Assembly (NCBI RefSeq): GCF_000280925.3
Contig: NZ_CP012109.1
Coordinates: 1,674,001 to 1,738,000, forward strand
DNA from: Myxococcus hansupus
Lineage (GTDB): Bacteria; Myxococcota; Myxococcia; Myxococcales; Myxococcaceae
Length of the DNA: 64,000 nucleotides
Reading direction: 5' to 3'
Shown: one piece after another, positions 51,007-59,015 of the stretch
Numbering within the stretch: the first letter of the stretch is position 1
How the letters are laid out: every line of letters starts with the position of its first letter
Program-made: the position numbers and the translations under genes
The notes under the pieces: generated by a model
Told to the model about the DNA's origin: nothing
Seen by the model: the letters and a program-made list of their open reading frames with translations, nothing else
Databases searched by the model: none

Positions 51007-51372
51007 TTGGCCCGGCACAAGACCTACGACTGCTCCGCGGGTTGCCCCGTGGAGGCCACGCTCGATTTGATTGGCGGGAAGTGGAAGGGGCTCATCCTCT
51101 ACCACCTGCTCGACGGCACGCTTCGTTTCGGAGCGCTGCGCAAGTGCATCCCCGGCGTCACCGCGCGGATGCTGACCCAGCAGCTTCGCGAACTCGAAGC
51201 CAGCGGATTGGTCCACCGGAAGGTGTACGCAGAGGTGCCTCCCCGCGTCGACTACAGCCTCACCGCGTTGGGGGAGTCCCTGCGCGAGGTGGTGCTGTCG
51301 CTCAAGGCCTGGGGAGAGGTCTACCTGGGGCGGGGCGCTCAGCGGCCGCAGCGGTCGGCCTTGGTCCGTTGA
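51007..51372 (+). CDS. HxlR-family transcription regulator
   Basis: The start is TTG at 51007 (AAAGG upstream). The 121 residues are a single winged-helix HxlR domain: [36 protein letters not shown] and [19 protein letters not shown]. An N-terminal Cys pair (CSAGC) fits the thiol-sensing HxlR/YodB type that responds to electrophiles. It likely represses the divergent dehydrogenase/GST genes; the 87-bp spacer contains two CGCAC half-sites 10 bases apart. Confidence 0.9.
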   Translation: MARHKTYDCSAGCPVEATLDLIGGKWKGLILYHLLDGTLRFGALRKCIPGVTARMLTQQLRELEASGLVHRKVYAEVPPRVDYSLTALGESLREVVLSLKAWGEVYLGRGAQRPQRSALVR

Positions 51373-51397
51373 CGCTTCGCGACGAGATGCCGCTGCC

Positions 51398-51940
51398 CTA
51401 GTTCCACGGGAAGATGGGACCCCAGATGGTGTCCTTGCTCAGCGCGATGGGAATCTTGGCGGTCAGCACGAGCCCCATCTCGAGCGGCAGCCGCGTGCGC
51501 TCCATCCCGTCGGGACCGGCGCCCCGCCCATTGGACAGCGGGATGCCGAAGCGGAGCCCCACGGTGCCGAACACGAACGCGAGGTAGGGCGCCACGTGCA
51601 GCGAGGTCGTGGCGATGTGCGTGCGGCCCGCCGTCTCGTGCGCGAGGCCCAACTCCAGACCGCCCACGAGCAGGATGCCCTGGAGCCCGCCGCAGACCCG
51701 GGTGCTGCTCCGGGTCATCCGCTGGGCTTGCCCGAAGACACCCACGCCGCCAGGGCCTTCGAGCCAGTTGAGCGTGGCCTCGGCGCCAATCCCTTGTCCG
51801 GGGGCGTCCGGACTGAAGCTCGTGCTGAACAGGGGCCCCAGGGACAGCCAGGCCTCACCCTCGGGATAGATTCTGACGTGCGCCCAAGCGGGCGAGGCGA
51901 ACAGCATGACAGCCATGAGGACGAGCACGGGAGCGCGCAT
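51398..51940 (-). CDS. Exported protein, unknown (beta-barrel-like)
   Basis: ATG 51940 opens a signal peptide (LVLMAVMLFASPAWA). The 160 mature residues alternate short hydrophobic strands and turns (GEAWLSLGPLFSTSFSPD, VGLRFGIPLSNGRGAG) and end PIFPWN, suggestive of a small outer-membrane or periplasmic beta structure. I do not recognise a family. No SD is visible. Confidence 0.65.
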   Translation of the reverse strand: MRAPVLVLMAVMLFASPAWAHVRIYPEGEAWLSLGPLFSTSFSPDAPGQGIGAEATLNWLEGPGGVGVFGQAQRMTRSSTRVCGGLQGILLVGGLELGLAHETAGRTHIATTSLHVAPYLAFVFGTVGLRFGIPLSNGRGAGPDGMERTRLPLEMGLVLTAKIPIALSKDTIWGPIFPWN

Positions 51941-52059
51941 GCGCAGTTGAAATTGCAATGCCCGGGCCTGGACAGCGTGTCGAGCGCGCTCGCGGTGCGG
52001 GTGTGTCATGGCCTGCACAGGATACCCGCCCGGGTGTGCAAACGGATGGCCGGGTGCGC

Positions 52060-53058
52060 TCAGGGTTTCCCAGGGCGCGGCGCGGCGGGCGTCTTCACGG
52101 GCTGGGCCAAGGGCACCTTGCCCTCGCGGTAGAGGGCGTGGACCTTGCCACCGCGAAGCTCCAGGGCCGACAGGTGTCGCCCGTACCCGGTGCTCAGTCC
52201 CGTGTCGATGAGCAGCGCCTTCCCGTTGAGCCGCACCTGAATCTTCCCGTCGCGGTTCGTGGTGTGTCCCATCACCATGCGTCTGGCGCCGAAGCGTTGG
52301 AGCACCGCGTCCAGGGCGGGCTCGGCGTCCTGCGGCTCGCCCAGCGCGTAGCCGCGGAACCACAGGGGCCCCTGCGAGTCCTTGGCGCCGCCCGGCGGGT
52401 TGCCGGGGAAGAAGTCCTGGCGCACCCAGCGGTTGACCTCGGAGAGGCTCGTGCCGGGGACCTGGGGCGCGACACCGCCATGCACGAAGAGCGTGTCGTT
52501 GATGCGCACCACGGCGGGGTGTCTCCGCAGCCAGGGGCCATAGCGGCCCTCCGCGCTGTAGGCCACGCGGTGGCCATTGAGTCCCGCGGGCGCGTCGGCC
52601 GCGTCGGGCTCGGGGCTCTGGTCCGCGAAGGAGGCCATCTCCCCGGGGCTGACGTAGCGCAGGTCCCCGAGCATGTTCATGGCCTCATGGTTGCCGAGCA
52701 GCGCATGCACGCGGCCGCCCGCGGCGAGCGCCTCCTGCTCCAACCGCATGAGCAAGTCGTATGCGGCGCGCGTCTGGTCGCCCCGGTCGGGGATGTCACC
52801 CGTCTGGACCAGGTGCGCCTTGCCGCCGCTCCAGCGGTCCTTCGCATCGATGATGCCCGCGAGCCGCAGCACCTCCTTCAGCGCGTCCACGTCGCCGTGA
52901 ACGTCACCCACGGCCACCACGCGCTCCACGCCGGTGAAGGTGTCGGGGACGGCGTCCTCCAATTGGGGAGGCGCGGGAGCCTTGGGCGCGGGGGCCGCCG
53001 CCAGGAGCAGCGGGACCAGCAGGAGCAGCGGGCTCGGGCGAAGCAGGGGCGGGGCCAT
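52060..53058 (-). CDS. Secreted metallophosphoesterase (PPP-type)
   Basis: GGAGG lies 7 bases before ATG 53058 (the alternative ATG 53064 touches it). A signal peptide precedes a calcineurin-type phosphoesterase with GDVHGD, GDIPDRG, GNHEA and the later HGGVAP and MGHTTN blocks, which bind two metals. This is the bacterial protein-phosphatase/tyrosine-phosphatase-like Shewanella-type group. Being exported, it likely dephosphorylates periplasmic or extracellular substrates. Confidence 0.9.
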   Translation of the reverse strand: MAPPLLRPSPLLLLVPLLLAAAPAPKAPAPPQLEDAVPDTFTGVERVVAVGDVHGDVDALKEVLRLAGIIDAKDRWSGGKAHLVQTGDIPDRGDQTRAAYDLLMRLEQEALAAGGRVHALLGNHEAMNMLGDLRYVSPGEMASFADQSPEPDAADAPAGLNGHRVAYSAEGRYGPWLRRHPAVVRINDTLFVHGGVAPQVPGTSLSEVNRWVRQDFFPGNPPGGAKDSQGPLWFRGYALGEPQDAEPALDAVLQRFGARRMVMGHTTNRDGKIQVRLNGKALLIDTGLSTGYGRHLSALELRGGKVHALYREGKVPLAQPVKTPAAPRPGKP

Positions 53059-53314
53059 GGGCATCCTCCGGAGGGCGCGGTGCCTCGGGCAGGCCAGCCC
53101 AGGCGCACCGGAAACCCCCAGCGTGTCATGGCCCCGCCGTGCGTGGTGACGGAAACGCCGCGCCGGTGTGCCCGCTTCCGAGCGGGCTCACGCCAGGCGT
53201 GGTCGCGAGCGACGCGGAGTGCCGGGCGGGCACCCGGGCGGTGCGTGGGCCGTCACCGGTCATCCCGCCGCCCGGAGCGCGTTCATCGCGCCCCGGACGG
53301 CCGGAGGTGGGGAC

Positions 53315-54853
53315 CTAGCGGTAGTCCCACTTCTGGTTCGGGTTGCCCGTGCACTCGTAGATGATGAGCCGGGCGCCGTCGTTCGTGTTGTGGCTCACGA
53401 TGTCCACGCACTTGTTGGCCAGCACGCTGACGAGGTCACCCGCGCCGCTGAGCACGAACTGCTGCGCCGGGTTGCCGCTGCAGTTGGCGAGCTGGATGGC
53501 CGCGCCGTTGGCGGTCGAACCCCAGGCCACGTCCATGCACTTGCCGCCGGCCTGCAGGGTGCCGTTGACGAAGCTCCACCGCTGCGCGTTGCTGCCGTTG
53601 CAGTTCCACATCTGGAGCTGCACGCCGTCGGAGAAGTTGGAGTTGGGCACGTCGATGCACTTGCCGTTGAGGCGCGAGACGAAGGACTGGCCGCTGCCTC
53701 CGCCACCCCCCGTCGTGCGCAGCGTCAGTCCGTAGGCGCGCAGGATGGGGTTGATGGGCTGGTAGAAGGTCTGCGGGTTGCTGCTGTCGAAGCACGTGCC
53801 CGCGACGCCGGACGTCACGCCCTGCGCCTGGTTGCCGGAGATGACCGAGCCGCCCGAGTCACCGCCCGCCGCGCAGGCGTTCGTCCGCGTCAGGCCGTAC
53901 ACGGGGCCGACGGAGTAGTTGACCGTGATGTTCTTGGCCTGCAGGACGCCGCACCGCCACTGGGTGGTGGAGCCGGAGCGGCAGATGGAGGCATTCACCG
54001 GCGCCTCGTTCGAGCCATGGACGACGACGTTGCCGCCGGCATAGTTGTAGACCCAGGGCTGCGGGGTCCACGAGCCGTTCGTCTGCACCCAGGCGTAGTC
54101 CGCGCCGGGCCACACGGAGCCGCGGACGGTGCCCTGGGCCACGCGGTTGTGGCCGAAGGTGGCCGTGCCCACGCCGCCGCAGTGGCCCGCGGTGACGAAG
54201 CCGCCGTTGACGGGGAAGCCCACCGAACAGCGGGAGTTGCCGAAGTAGTACGCCTCACCGCCACGCAAGTCGTACGCGGGCTCCGGCGCGTGCTGCGAGG
54301 CCACCACGCGGACGGCGCCGTCCTTCAGTCCCGAGCTGACCGCGAGGAAGTCATCCACGCGCCGCTTCGACTGGCCGGACACGTCCGCATAGACGACGAC
54401 GCTGTTGGTGGGCAGGTCGACGTTCCAGGAGTGGATGTCGGGCGAGAGTGCCTGGACGTTCTTGTCCAGCTCCGCCTTCACCTCCTCCAGCCGCGCCAGG
54501 CTCCGGGCCACGCGCACGGTCCGCACGCCGTCGAGGCGCACCTTGGTGTCGCCGGCCTCGGCGGTGACGCCGACGATGAGCTCGCCGCCCACCGAGTCGA
54601 GCCACGCGCCGCCGAACGCGGTGCCCAACTGCTCACGCGCCGCCTTCTCCAACTGGGGCGCCCGCGCCTCGAAGGCGAGCCGCTGGTGGACCTGCTTCTC
54701 GGTGAGGCCCAGGTCGCGGCGCATCGCGGAGACGATTTCCGGCGCCACACCCGAGTCGAGCGGGGCGGCCGAGGCCGTCATCGGCAGGCCCGTCAGCGTG
54801 GCGAGTCCGGCGAACATTGCAGCGGTGGAGAGCCAATCAGACAGTCGATTCAT
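53315..54853 (-). CDS. Secreted S1 (alpha-lytic-type) protease with ricin-type lectin domain
   Basis: Pre-pro-enzyme-lectin layout: signal peptide (about 1-30), a pro-region (about 31-195, LTEKQVHQRLAFEARAPQLE type), a protease domain with H224 in TAGHC, D252 in GADYAWV and S333 in GGDSGGS, a Gly/Ser linker (381-389), then a ricin-B beta-trefoil (390-512) with repeated CIDVPNSN, CMDVAWGS and CVDIVSHN segments followed by QxW-type NAQRWSF. The pro-region is a folding chaperone in this family. The lectin would target the protease to cell-surface sugar, fitting predation. Confidence 0.92.
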   Translation of the reverse strand: MNRLSDWLSTAAMFAGLATLTGLPMTASAAPLDSGVAPEIVSAMRRDLGLTEKQVHQRLAFEARAPQLEKAAREQLGTAFGGAWLDSVGGELIVGVTAEAGDTKVRLDGVRTVRVARSLARLEEVKAELDKNVQALSPDIHSWNVDLPTNSVVVYADVSGQSKRRVDDFLAVSSGLKDGAVRVVASQHAPEPAYDLRGGEAYYFGNSRCSVGFPVNGGFVTAGHCGGVGTATFGHNRVAQGTVRGSVWPGADYAWVQTNGSWTPQPWVYNYAGGNVVVHGSNEAPVNASICRSGSTTQWRCGVLQAKNITVNYSVGPVYGLTRTNACAAGGDSGGSVISGNQAQGVTSGVAGTCFDSSNPQTFYQPINPILRAYGLTLRTTGGGGGSGQSFVSRLNGKCIDVPNSNFSDGVQLQMWNCNGSNAQRWSFVNGTLQAGGKCMDVAWGSTANGAAIQLANCSGNPAQQFVLSGAGDLVSVLANKCVDIVSHNTNDGARLIIYECTGNPNQKWDYR

Positions 54854-55794
54854 GGAGTGTATGGGGTGTTCCCGTTGCAGGGCCTACGCCAGGGTGAGGG
54901 GACTGCCCTGCTTGGGAGAGTGAGTGGGGACTCCCTGGCGTGATGTGGATCCGGATGAGCATGAGTCGTGCCATCCGTGAAGAGTTGGCTTTCCGGGCGA
55001 GGCCCGTCTGGGGCGTCTGCCGTCCTCACAATTTTCCCGCGAACAGGTGATGACAAGAGCCATCACCTGGTGACGGGAGTTACCACCCGATGTTTGTTTT
55101 TGACGGTGTCGGCCCGGCACCGAGGCCGGGGGGACTCAGGTGGGGTTTCAATCGGACACGCAATCGCGTTGGCCGTCGTCACAAATAGGGATGTGTCATG
55201 CCCTGGGAAATTGTCAGCTTCATCGGAAGGGCCAGTCGGGCGGGGCTGTTTCGAGTTCCCGCTAAAAATATGCTCATCCGGAACTAACTATAAAAACCAG
55301 AAAAACCTGCTATTTGTCAACGGGGGTGTCGCGGTTCACCTCGCATACACCGGCACCTCGTCGTCGCAAGTCACCCCTGAGGAGCCCATCCCCATGCAGG
55401 CCACCATCAGCGTGGCCAGCAGTGGCAGCGCCGTAACGCCTGCACGAACTGGGATTTGATGGACAACTGGATTGCCAGCCACGGGGCTGTGGTTTCGGCG
55501 GCCCGGCCCCCGGGCGAGCAGGGGGCCGTTGATGCACGCGGCGTGGAATGACGCGTCCTGTCTCCGGGCTTGTGGAATGGCGTCAACGCAACACGTTCGG
55601 CTGAGAGCAATGGTTGACGGAAAATTCCGTCGCCCGGCATTGGATGTGCGCGGTGGGGGAACAATCCGTTTCCCGCTTTGTCAGAGCCAGGTGATATGGA
55701 CTTGTTGCATGGGTTGCTCATAGGTACGTTGGCGCGAAAAGCTGTCTGAGCCTCGATGAATGGATTTTTGAATCTGTCATTCAAGGAGAGCAGC
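54854..55794. other. 941-bp gene-poor region upstream of the HExxH operon
   Basis: No long open frame here uses the codon bias of the neighbours. Positions 55255-55320 are much richer in A and T (AAAAATA, TATAAAAACCAGAAAAACC) than the rest of the window. The region separates the secreted protease from the HExxH operon and probably holds promoters for both. A weak 48-residue frame is listed separately at 55336-55482. I see no tRNA, repeat or attachment site. Confidence 0.7.
55336..55482 (-). CDS. Possible small lipoprotein-like peptide
   Basis: A GTG at 55482 opens a 48-residue frame with a lipobox-like VTALPLLATLMVAC followed by MGMGSSGVTCDDEVPVYAR. It is too short for the frame lists I would trust, the ribosome site is not convincing, and it lies inside the gene-poor region. 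It may be real or chance. Confidence 0.25.
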   Translation of the reverse strand: MAGNPVVHQIPVRAGVTALPLLATLMVACMGMGSSGVTCDDEVPVYAR

Positions 55795-57273
55795 GTGCAT
55801 CCGATTGATGTCATCCGGCAGCTCGACCACCTGCTTCAGAACCAGGAGCCGTTTGGCAACTCGTCGAAAGTCGTGTTGCGGGTCATCGAGCGGTACAAGT
55901 TCGCCCTGGGCGTCCTGGCGGAAGCGGACGCGCGCCTGCGTGAGCTGGTGCCCCGTGTCGAGGCGCTGGACACCGGGACGGTGGACATCCTCTTCGGCGA
56001 CCTGTTGGTGCGCTCTCAGTTGGAGACGGCCATCAGCCGGCTGGAGACCGCGGGGCCCGTGGGGGCCTTGAGCGACACCTTTCCGGCGCTCCTGGAGGAG
56101 GCGCTCGCGTCGCTCGAGGCGGGGCGGGGTGTCGCCGTCGCGCGAGGGGCCATGGAGCGAGACTTCGCGCTGGGGCCCGCGCGGCGGACCTGGGTCTGGG
56201 ACTTGCCCGACGCGCCGTCGCCGCTCGGGGTCCGGCTGCGCGATAGCATCCGCACCGGGTTCATGCCGGGGGCTCAGAGCACCGTCGAAATCATCCGGCC
56301 GACGCCGAGCATGGTGGAAGGGTTGGAGCGCGCGTGCGCGCTGTTGCACCGGCTGGTTCCGGAGATGACCGTCAGCGTCTTCGACCACCTGCATTCCATC
56401 GCGGTGGCCCACATTCGCGGCGCGCGCGGGCGGATGCTCACGGGGTCGGGCGGGGATGGCACGCCCTGCATGATCTTCATCGACCCGGACGAGCTGGAGA
56501 ACCCCTGGGATACGGCAGGCCACATCCTGCATGAGGCGATTCACCTCAAGCTCTCCGACCTGATTCGCACGGGCGCCATCGTCACGGACGACGACCTGGT
56601 GGACCTGCCCTGGGGCCGGCGGACGGCGCTGTCGAACAGCTTCTTCGCCTACCACGCCTATGCGCACATGCAGGTGTTCCGTGCCGCGGTGGAGCACCTG
56701 GGGCCGTCCTGCCACGCCGAGTTTGGCGCGCCGAGCGAGTACTACGCCCCCGCTCACGCGATGTCGGTGGTGAAGAACGACGTGAAGCCCTACTCGCGGG
56801 CGGAGGAGCGGCTGGCGTATCTGCACTCGCAGCTCGCGGGGCCGCTGTCGCTTCGGGTCACGCCCCATGGGCGGGCGCTCGTCGCGTGGCTGTGGGACAC
56901 GGTCCGGCCGCTGGTGGAGGGGGTCGTCCCGGAGGCCGCCGCGCCCAGCGCGGGCGTGACGGCGGCCGTGGCCACGGGCCGCGCGCCCTCGTCGGTGCGC
57001 TACCGCCAGGGCAGGGCGCTGTCCCTGCGCCGTTCACCGGCGTCGGAGGTGCTGTTCGCGCTGCACCCGGCTTCGCGGCGGATCGTCACGCTGAACCTGC
57101 CAGCCTGGCTCGCCTTCGAGCTGTGCGACGGAAAGACGGAGCAGGAGGTGCTCTCCTCGTACACATCGACGTTGGGGCTGGGGACCGACCGCGCCTGGGC
57201 GCAGTTGGCGCCCACCCTCAAGGGCCTGGTGTCGAGCGGGATGATTGAGCAGGTCGAGGGAGGCGCGTCGTGA
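55795..57273 (+). CDS. HExxH-type peptide-modifying protein 1 with PqqD-like C-terminus
   Basis: I use GTG 55795, since AAGGAGAG is 5-6 bases upstream; ATG 55756 has no such site. The 492 residues match the HExxH-motif family (TIGR04267) that databases now name alpha-ketoglutarate HExxH-type peptide beta-hydroxylases. The block DELENPWDTAGHILHEAIHL carries the metal site H246-E247-x2-H250, and a downstream YHAYAHMQVF His may be a third ligand. The last 90 residues (LSLRRSPASEVLFALHPASR, then LAFELCDGKTEQEVL) are PqqD-like, a RiPP leader-recognition element. The stop overlaps the next start (GTGA). Confidence 0.8.
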   Translation: MHPIDVIRQLDHLLQNQEPFGNSSKVVLRVIERYKFALGVLAEADARLRELVPRVEALDTGTVDILFGDLLVRSQLETAISRLETAGPVGALSDTFPALLEEALASLEAGRGVAVARGAMERDFALGPARRTWVWDLPDAPSPLGVRLRDSIRTGFMPGAQSTVEIIRPTPSMVEGLERACALLHRLVPEMTVSVFDHLHSIAVAHIRGARGRMLTGSGGDGTPCMIFIDPDELENPWDTAGHILHEAIHLKLSDLIRTGAIVTDDDLVDLPWGRRTALSNSFFAYHAYAHMQVFRAAVEHLGPSCHAEFGAPSEYYAPAHAMSVVKNDVKPYSRAEERLAYLHSQLAGPLSLRVTPHGRALVAWLWDTVRPLVEGVVPEAAAPSAGVTAAVATGRAPSSVRYRQGRALSLRRSPASEVLFALHPASRRIVTLNLPAWLAFELCDGKTEQEVLSSYTSTLGLGTDRAWAQLAPTLKGLVSSGMIEQVEGGAS

Positions 57274-58727
57274 CGAGCCTGTCGGGGACCGTCCAGGCCG
57301 CGGACCGGGCGTTGGTGAAGCACCCCGCGTTCGGGGATTCACCCCGGATCTTCGCCCGGGTGCTGACGCGCTACCGCTTCGGCGTGGAGTTGTTCGCCGA
57401 GCGGCTGACGTCACTCGCGAAGGCCGCCGCCCGGGTGGAGACCTTGAGCGACACGGAGGCGCGAAAGGTGTTCTTCGACCCGGTGGTCCGGATGTCGTTC
57501 GAACAGGCCTTCTCCGACCTGGAGGCGGGCCGCCTCGCTTCGCCGCACCCGCTGGAGCAGGTGCTCCCGGATGCGTTGGAGGCGCTGCCGCTGGGCCTGG
57601 GCGAGTCGCGGATGCCGTCTCGCATCCTGGTGGGGGCGGAGGCCCCGAAGTGGCTGTGGGACGTGGCGCGGCCAACGGACGCCTATGCCCGCACGTTGCA
57701 TGCGGCCTTCGACGGCGTCTTCGGCGCGAAGTCCAAGGGCGGCGGCACGCTGCTCAGTCCGGATGCGTCCGGCCAGCGCAAGCTGAACGACTCCATCGAG
57801 CTGCTGTCCCGGCTGTTGCCGCACTCGGGCGCGAGCGCGTTGACGCACGTCGAGGCCATCGCGTTGCTCAGCGCCCGGATCGAGGGTGGCACCGTGCTGT
57901 CCGCCGCGGGTGGGGACCTGACGCCCTCCACCATCTTCCTGGCCCTGGAGGAGCTGGGGAATCCCTGGGACATCGCCGGCTGTCTGCTGCACGAAGGGCT
58001 TCACATGAAGCTCTTCGACGCCACGCGCTCGACGGCGGTGGTCGCCTATCCCGAGGAGACCATCCAGGTCCCATGGCGAGACATCCGCTGGACCATCGTG
58101 CGCGCTGTCTTCAGCTATCACGTGTATGTCCATCTCGCGCTGTTCAAGGCGGCGACGCTCACGGCGGACCGCTCCCTCCTGGAGCGGTTCGGTGACCCGG
58201 CGGCGCACGCGTCGCGCGCGCATGCGGGGTCGGTGGTGAACAACAACGCCGCGTCTCAGTATGGGCGCTCGGTGGACCGGGCCCGTTTCCTGGGCGAGCA
58301 CCTGCTGACGGAGTGGGCGCACCTGCTCACGCCGCAGGGGCGTGACTTCGTCCGCTGGCTTCACGAATCCCTGATGCCCGTGGACCGTGAAATCTTTCGT
58401 CAGGCGCCCGCGGGGGATGTTCGGAGCGAGCCTTCGGGAGGATACCGGAAGGTCCACGGGCTGCGGGCGCGCCCCTCGAAGCAGGGCGAGTGCTTGATGG
58501 TGTTTTCACCCGCGTCGCCGCGCATCCAATGGCTCGACTTGAATGCCTGGCTGATTTTCGAGCTCAGCGACGGACGGAGTTTCTCGGACATGGAGCGGGC
58601 GTATCTCGAGGTTGTCGGCGCGAGAGTGGCCCCGGACGAAGCGCGCCGGCAGTTGCGTTCGGGGTTGGAGTCGTTGGTCCGCAGTACCCTGGTAGAGCCC
58701 ACGCAGCACCAAGGAGACGTCGCATGA
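57270..58727 (+). CDS. HExxH-type peptide-modifying protein 2 with PqqD-like C-terminus
   Basis: The GTG at 57270 overlaps the upstream TGA and has GGGAGG just before it. This 485-residue paralogue has the same order: an N-terminal helical part, LEELGNPWDIAGCLLHEGLH with H241-E242-x2-H245, then FSYHVYVHLALF, and a C-terminal PqqD-like domain (LMVFSPASPRIQWLDLNAWL, LIFELSDGRSFSDMERA). It probably arose by tandem duplication of the upstream gene. Two copies could modify different residues of one peptide, or act as a pair. Its TGA overlaps the ATG of the small peptide gene. Confidence 0.8.
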   Translation: MTSLSGTVQAADRALVKHPAFGDSPRIFARVLTRYRFGVELFAERLTSLAKAAARVETLSDTEARKVFFDPVVRMSFEQAFSDLEAGRLASPHPLEQVLPDALEALPLGLGESRMPSRILVGAEAPKWLWDVARPTDAYARTLHAAFDGVFGAKSKGGGTLLSPDASGQRKLNDSIELLSRLLPHSGASALTHVEAIALLSARIEGGTVLSAAGGDLTPSTIFLALEELGNPWDIAGCLLHEGLHMKLFDATRSTAVVAYPEETIQVPWRDIRWTIVRAVFSYHVYVHLALFKAATLTADRSLLERFGDPAAHASRAHAGSVVNNNAASQYGRSVDRARFLGEHLLTEWAHLLTPQGRDFVRWLHESLMPVDREIFRQAPAGDVRSEPSGGYRKVHGLRARPSKQGECLMVFSPASPRIQWLDLNAWLIFELSDGRSFSDMERAYLEVVGARVAPDEARRQLRSGLESLVRSTLVEPTQHQGDVA

Positions 58728-58876
58728 ACAACGGATCCCAGTGGCTGGAGACGGTGAAGGACCTGGTGGCGGAGAAGGACCTGCTCCAGGAGCCGAGCGT
58801 GACGTGTGGTTCGAGCGCGGAGCGCCAGTGGTGGCCCCCGTACATCGTCAACGACACGACCAAGAAGGAAGACTGA
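58724..58876 (+). CDS. Candidate RiPP precursor peptide, 50 residues
   Basis: ATG 58724 overlaps the stop of HExxH protein 2 (ATGA), and AAGGAG sits about 8 bases upstream, so translation coupled to the enzymes is well supported. The N-terminal half (MNNGSQWLETVKDLVAEKDL) is helical and acidic like a leader. The C-terminal half (VTCGSSAERQWWPPYIVND, then TTKKED) holds one Cys, two Trp, Tyr and two Pro and would be the core. No cleavage site such as a double glycine is visible. Precursor status is inference from size, position and leader-like composition; the alternative is a small accessory protein. Confidence 0.65.
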   Translation: MNNGSQWLETVKDLVAEKDLLQEPSVTCGSSAERQWWPPYIVNDTTKKED

Positions 58877-59015
58877 CCTTCGTTAGGTCCGTCTGACGGT
58901 CCGACCGCCGTGTTCGCGCTCTGCTCGTTCCACGAGCCGAGCCGGGCGCGGCGGTCGCCGTGCCGACCGCATCCGCTCCATCGCACACTCCGAAGTCTCC
59001 GAGGATTTCGAGCAC

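Noticed and set aside
54968..55459. 163-residue plus-strand frame in the gene-poor region
   Set aside because: It has no recognisable domain, no ribosome site and codon use unlike neighbouring genes, and crosses the AT-rich stretch.
55690..55730. Sigma-54-like TGG...TTGCA upstream of the HExxH operon
   Set aside because: Spacing between GG and GC is too short.
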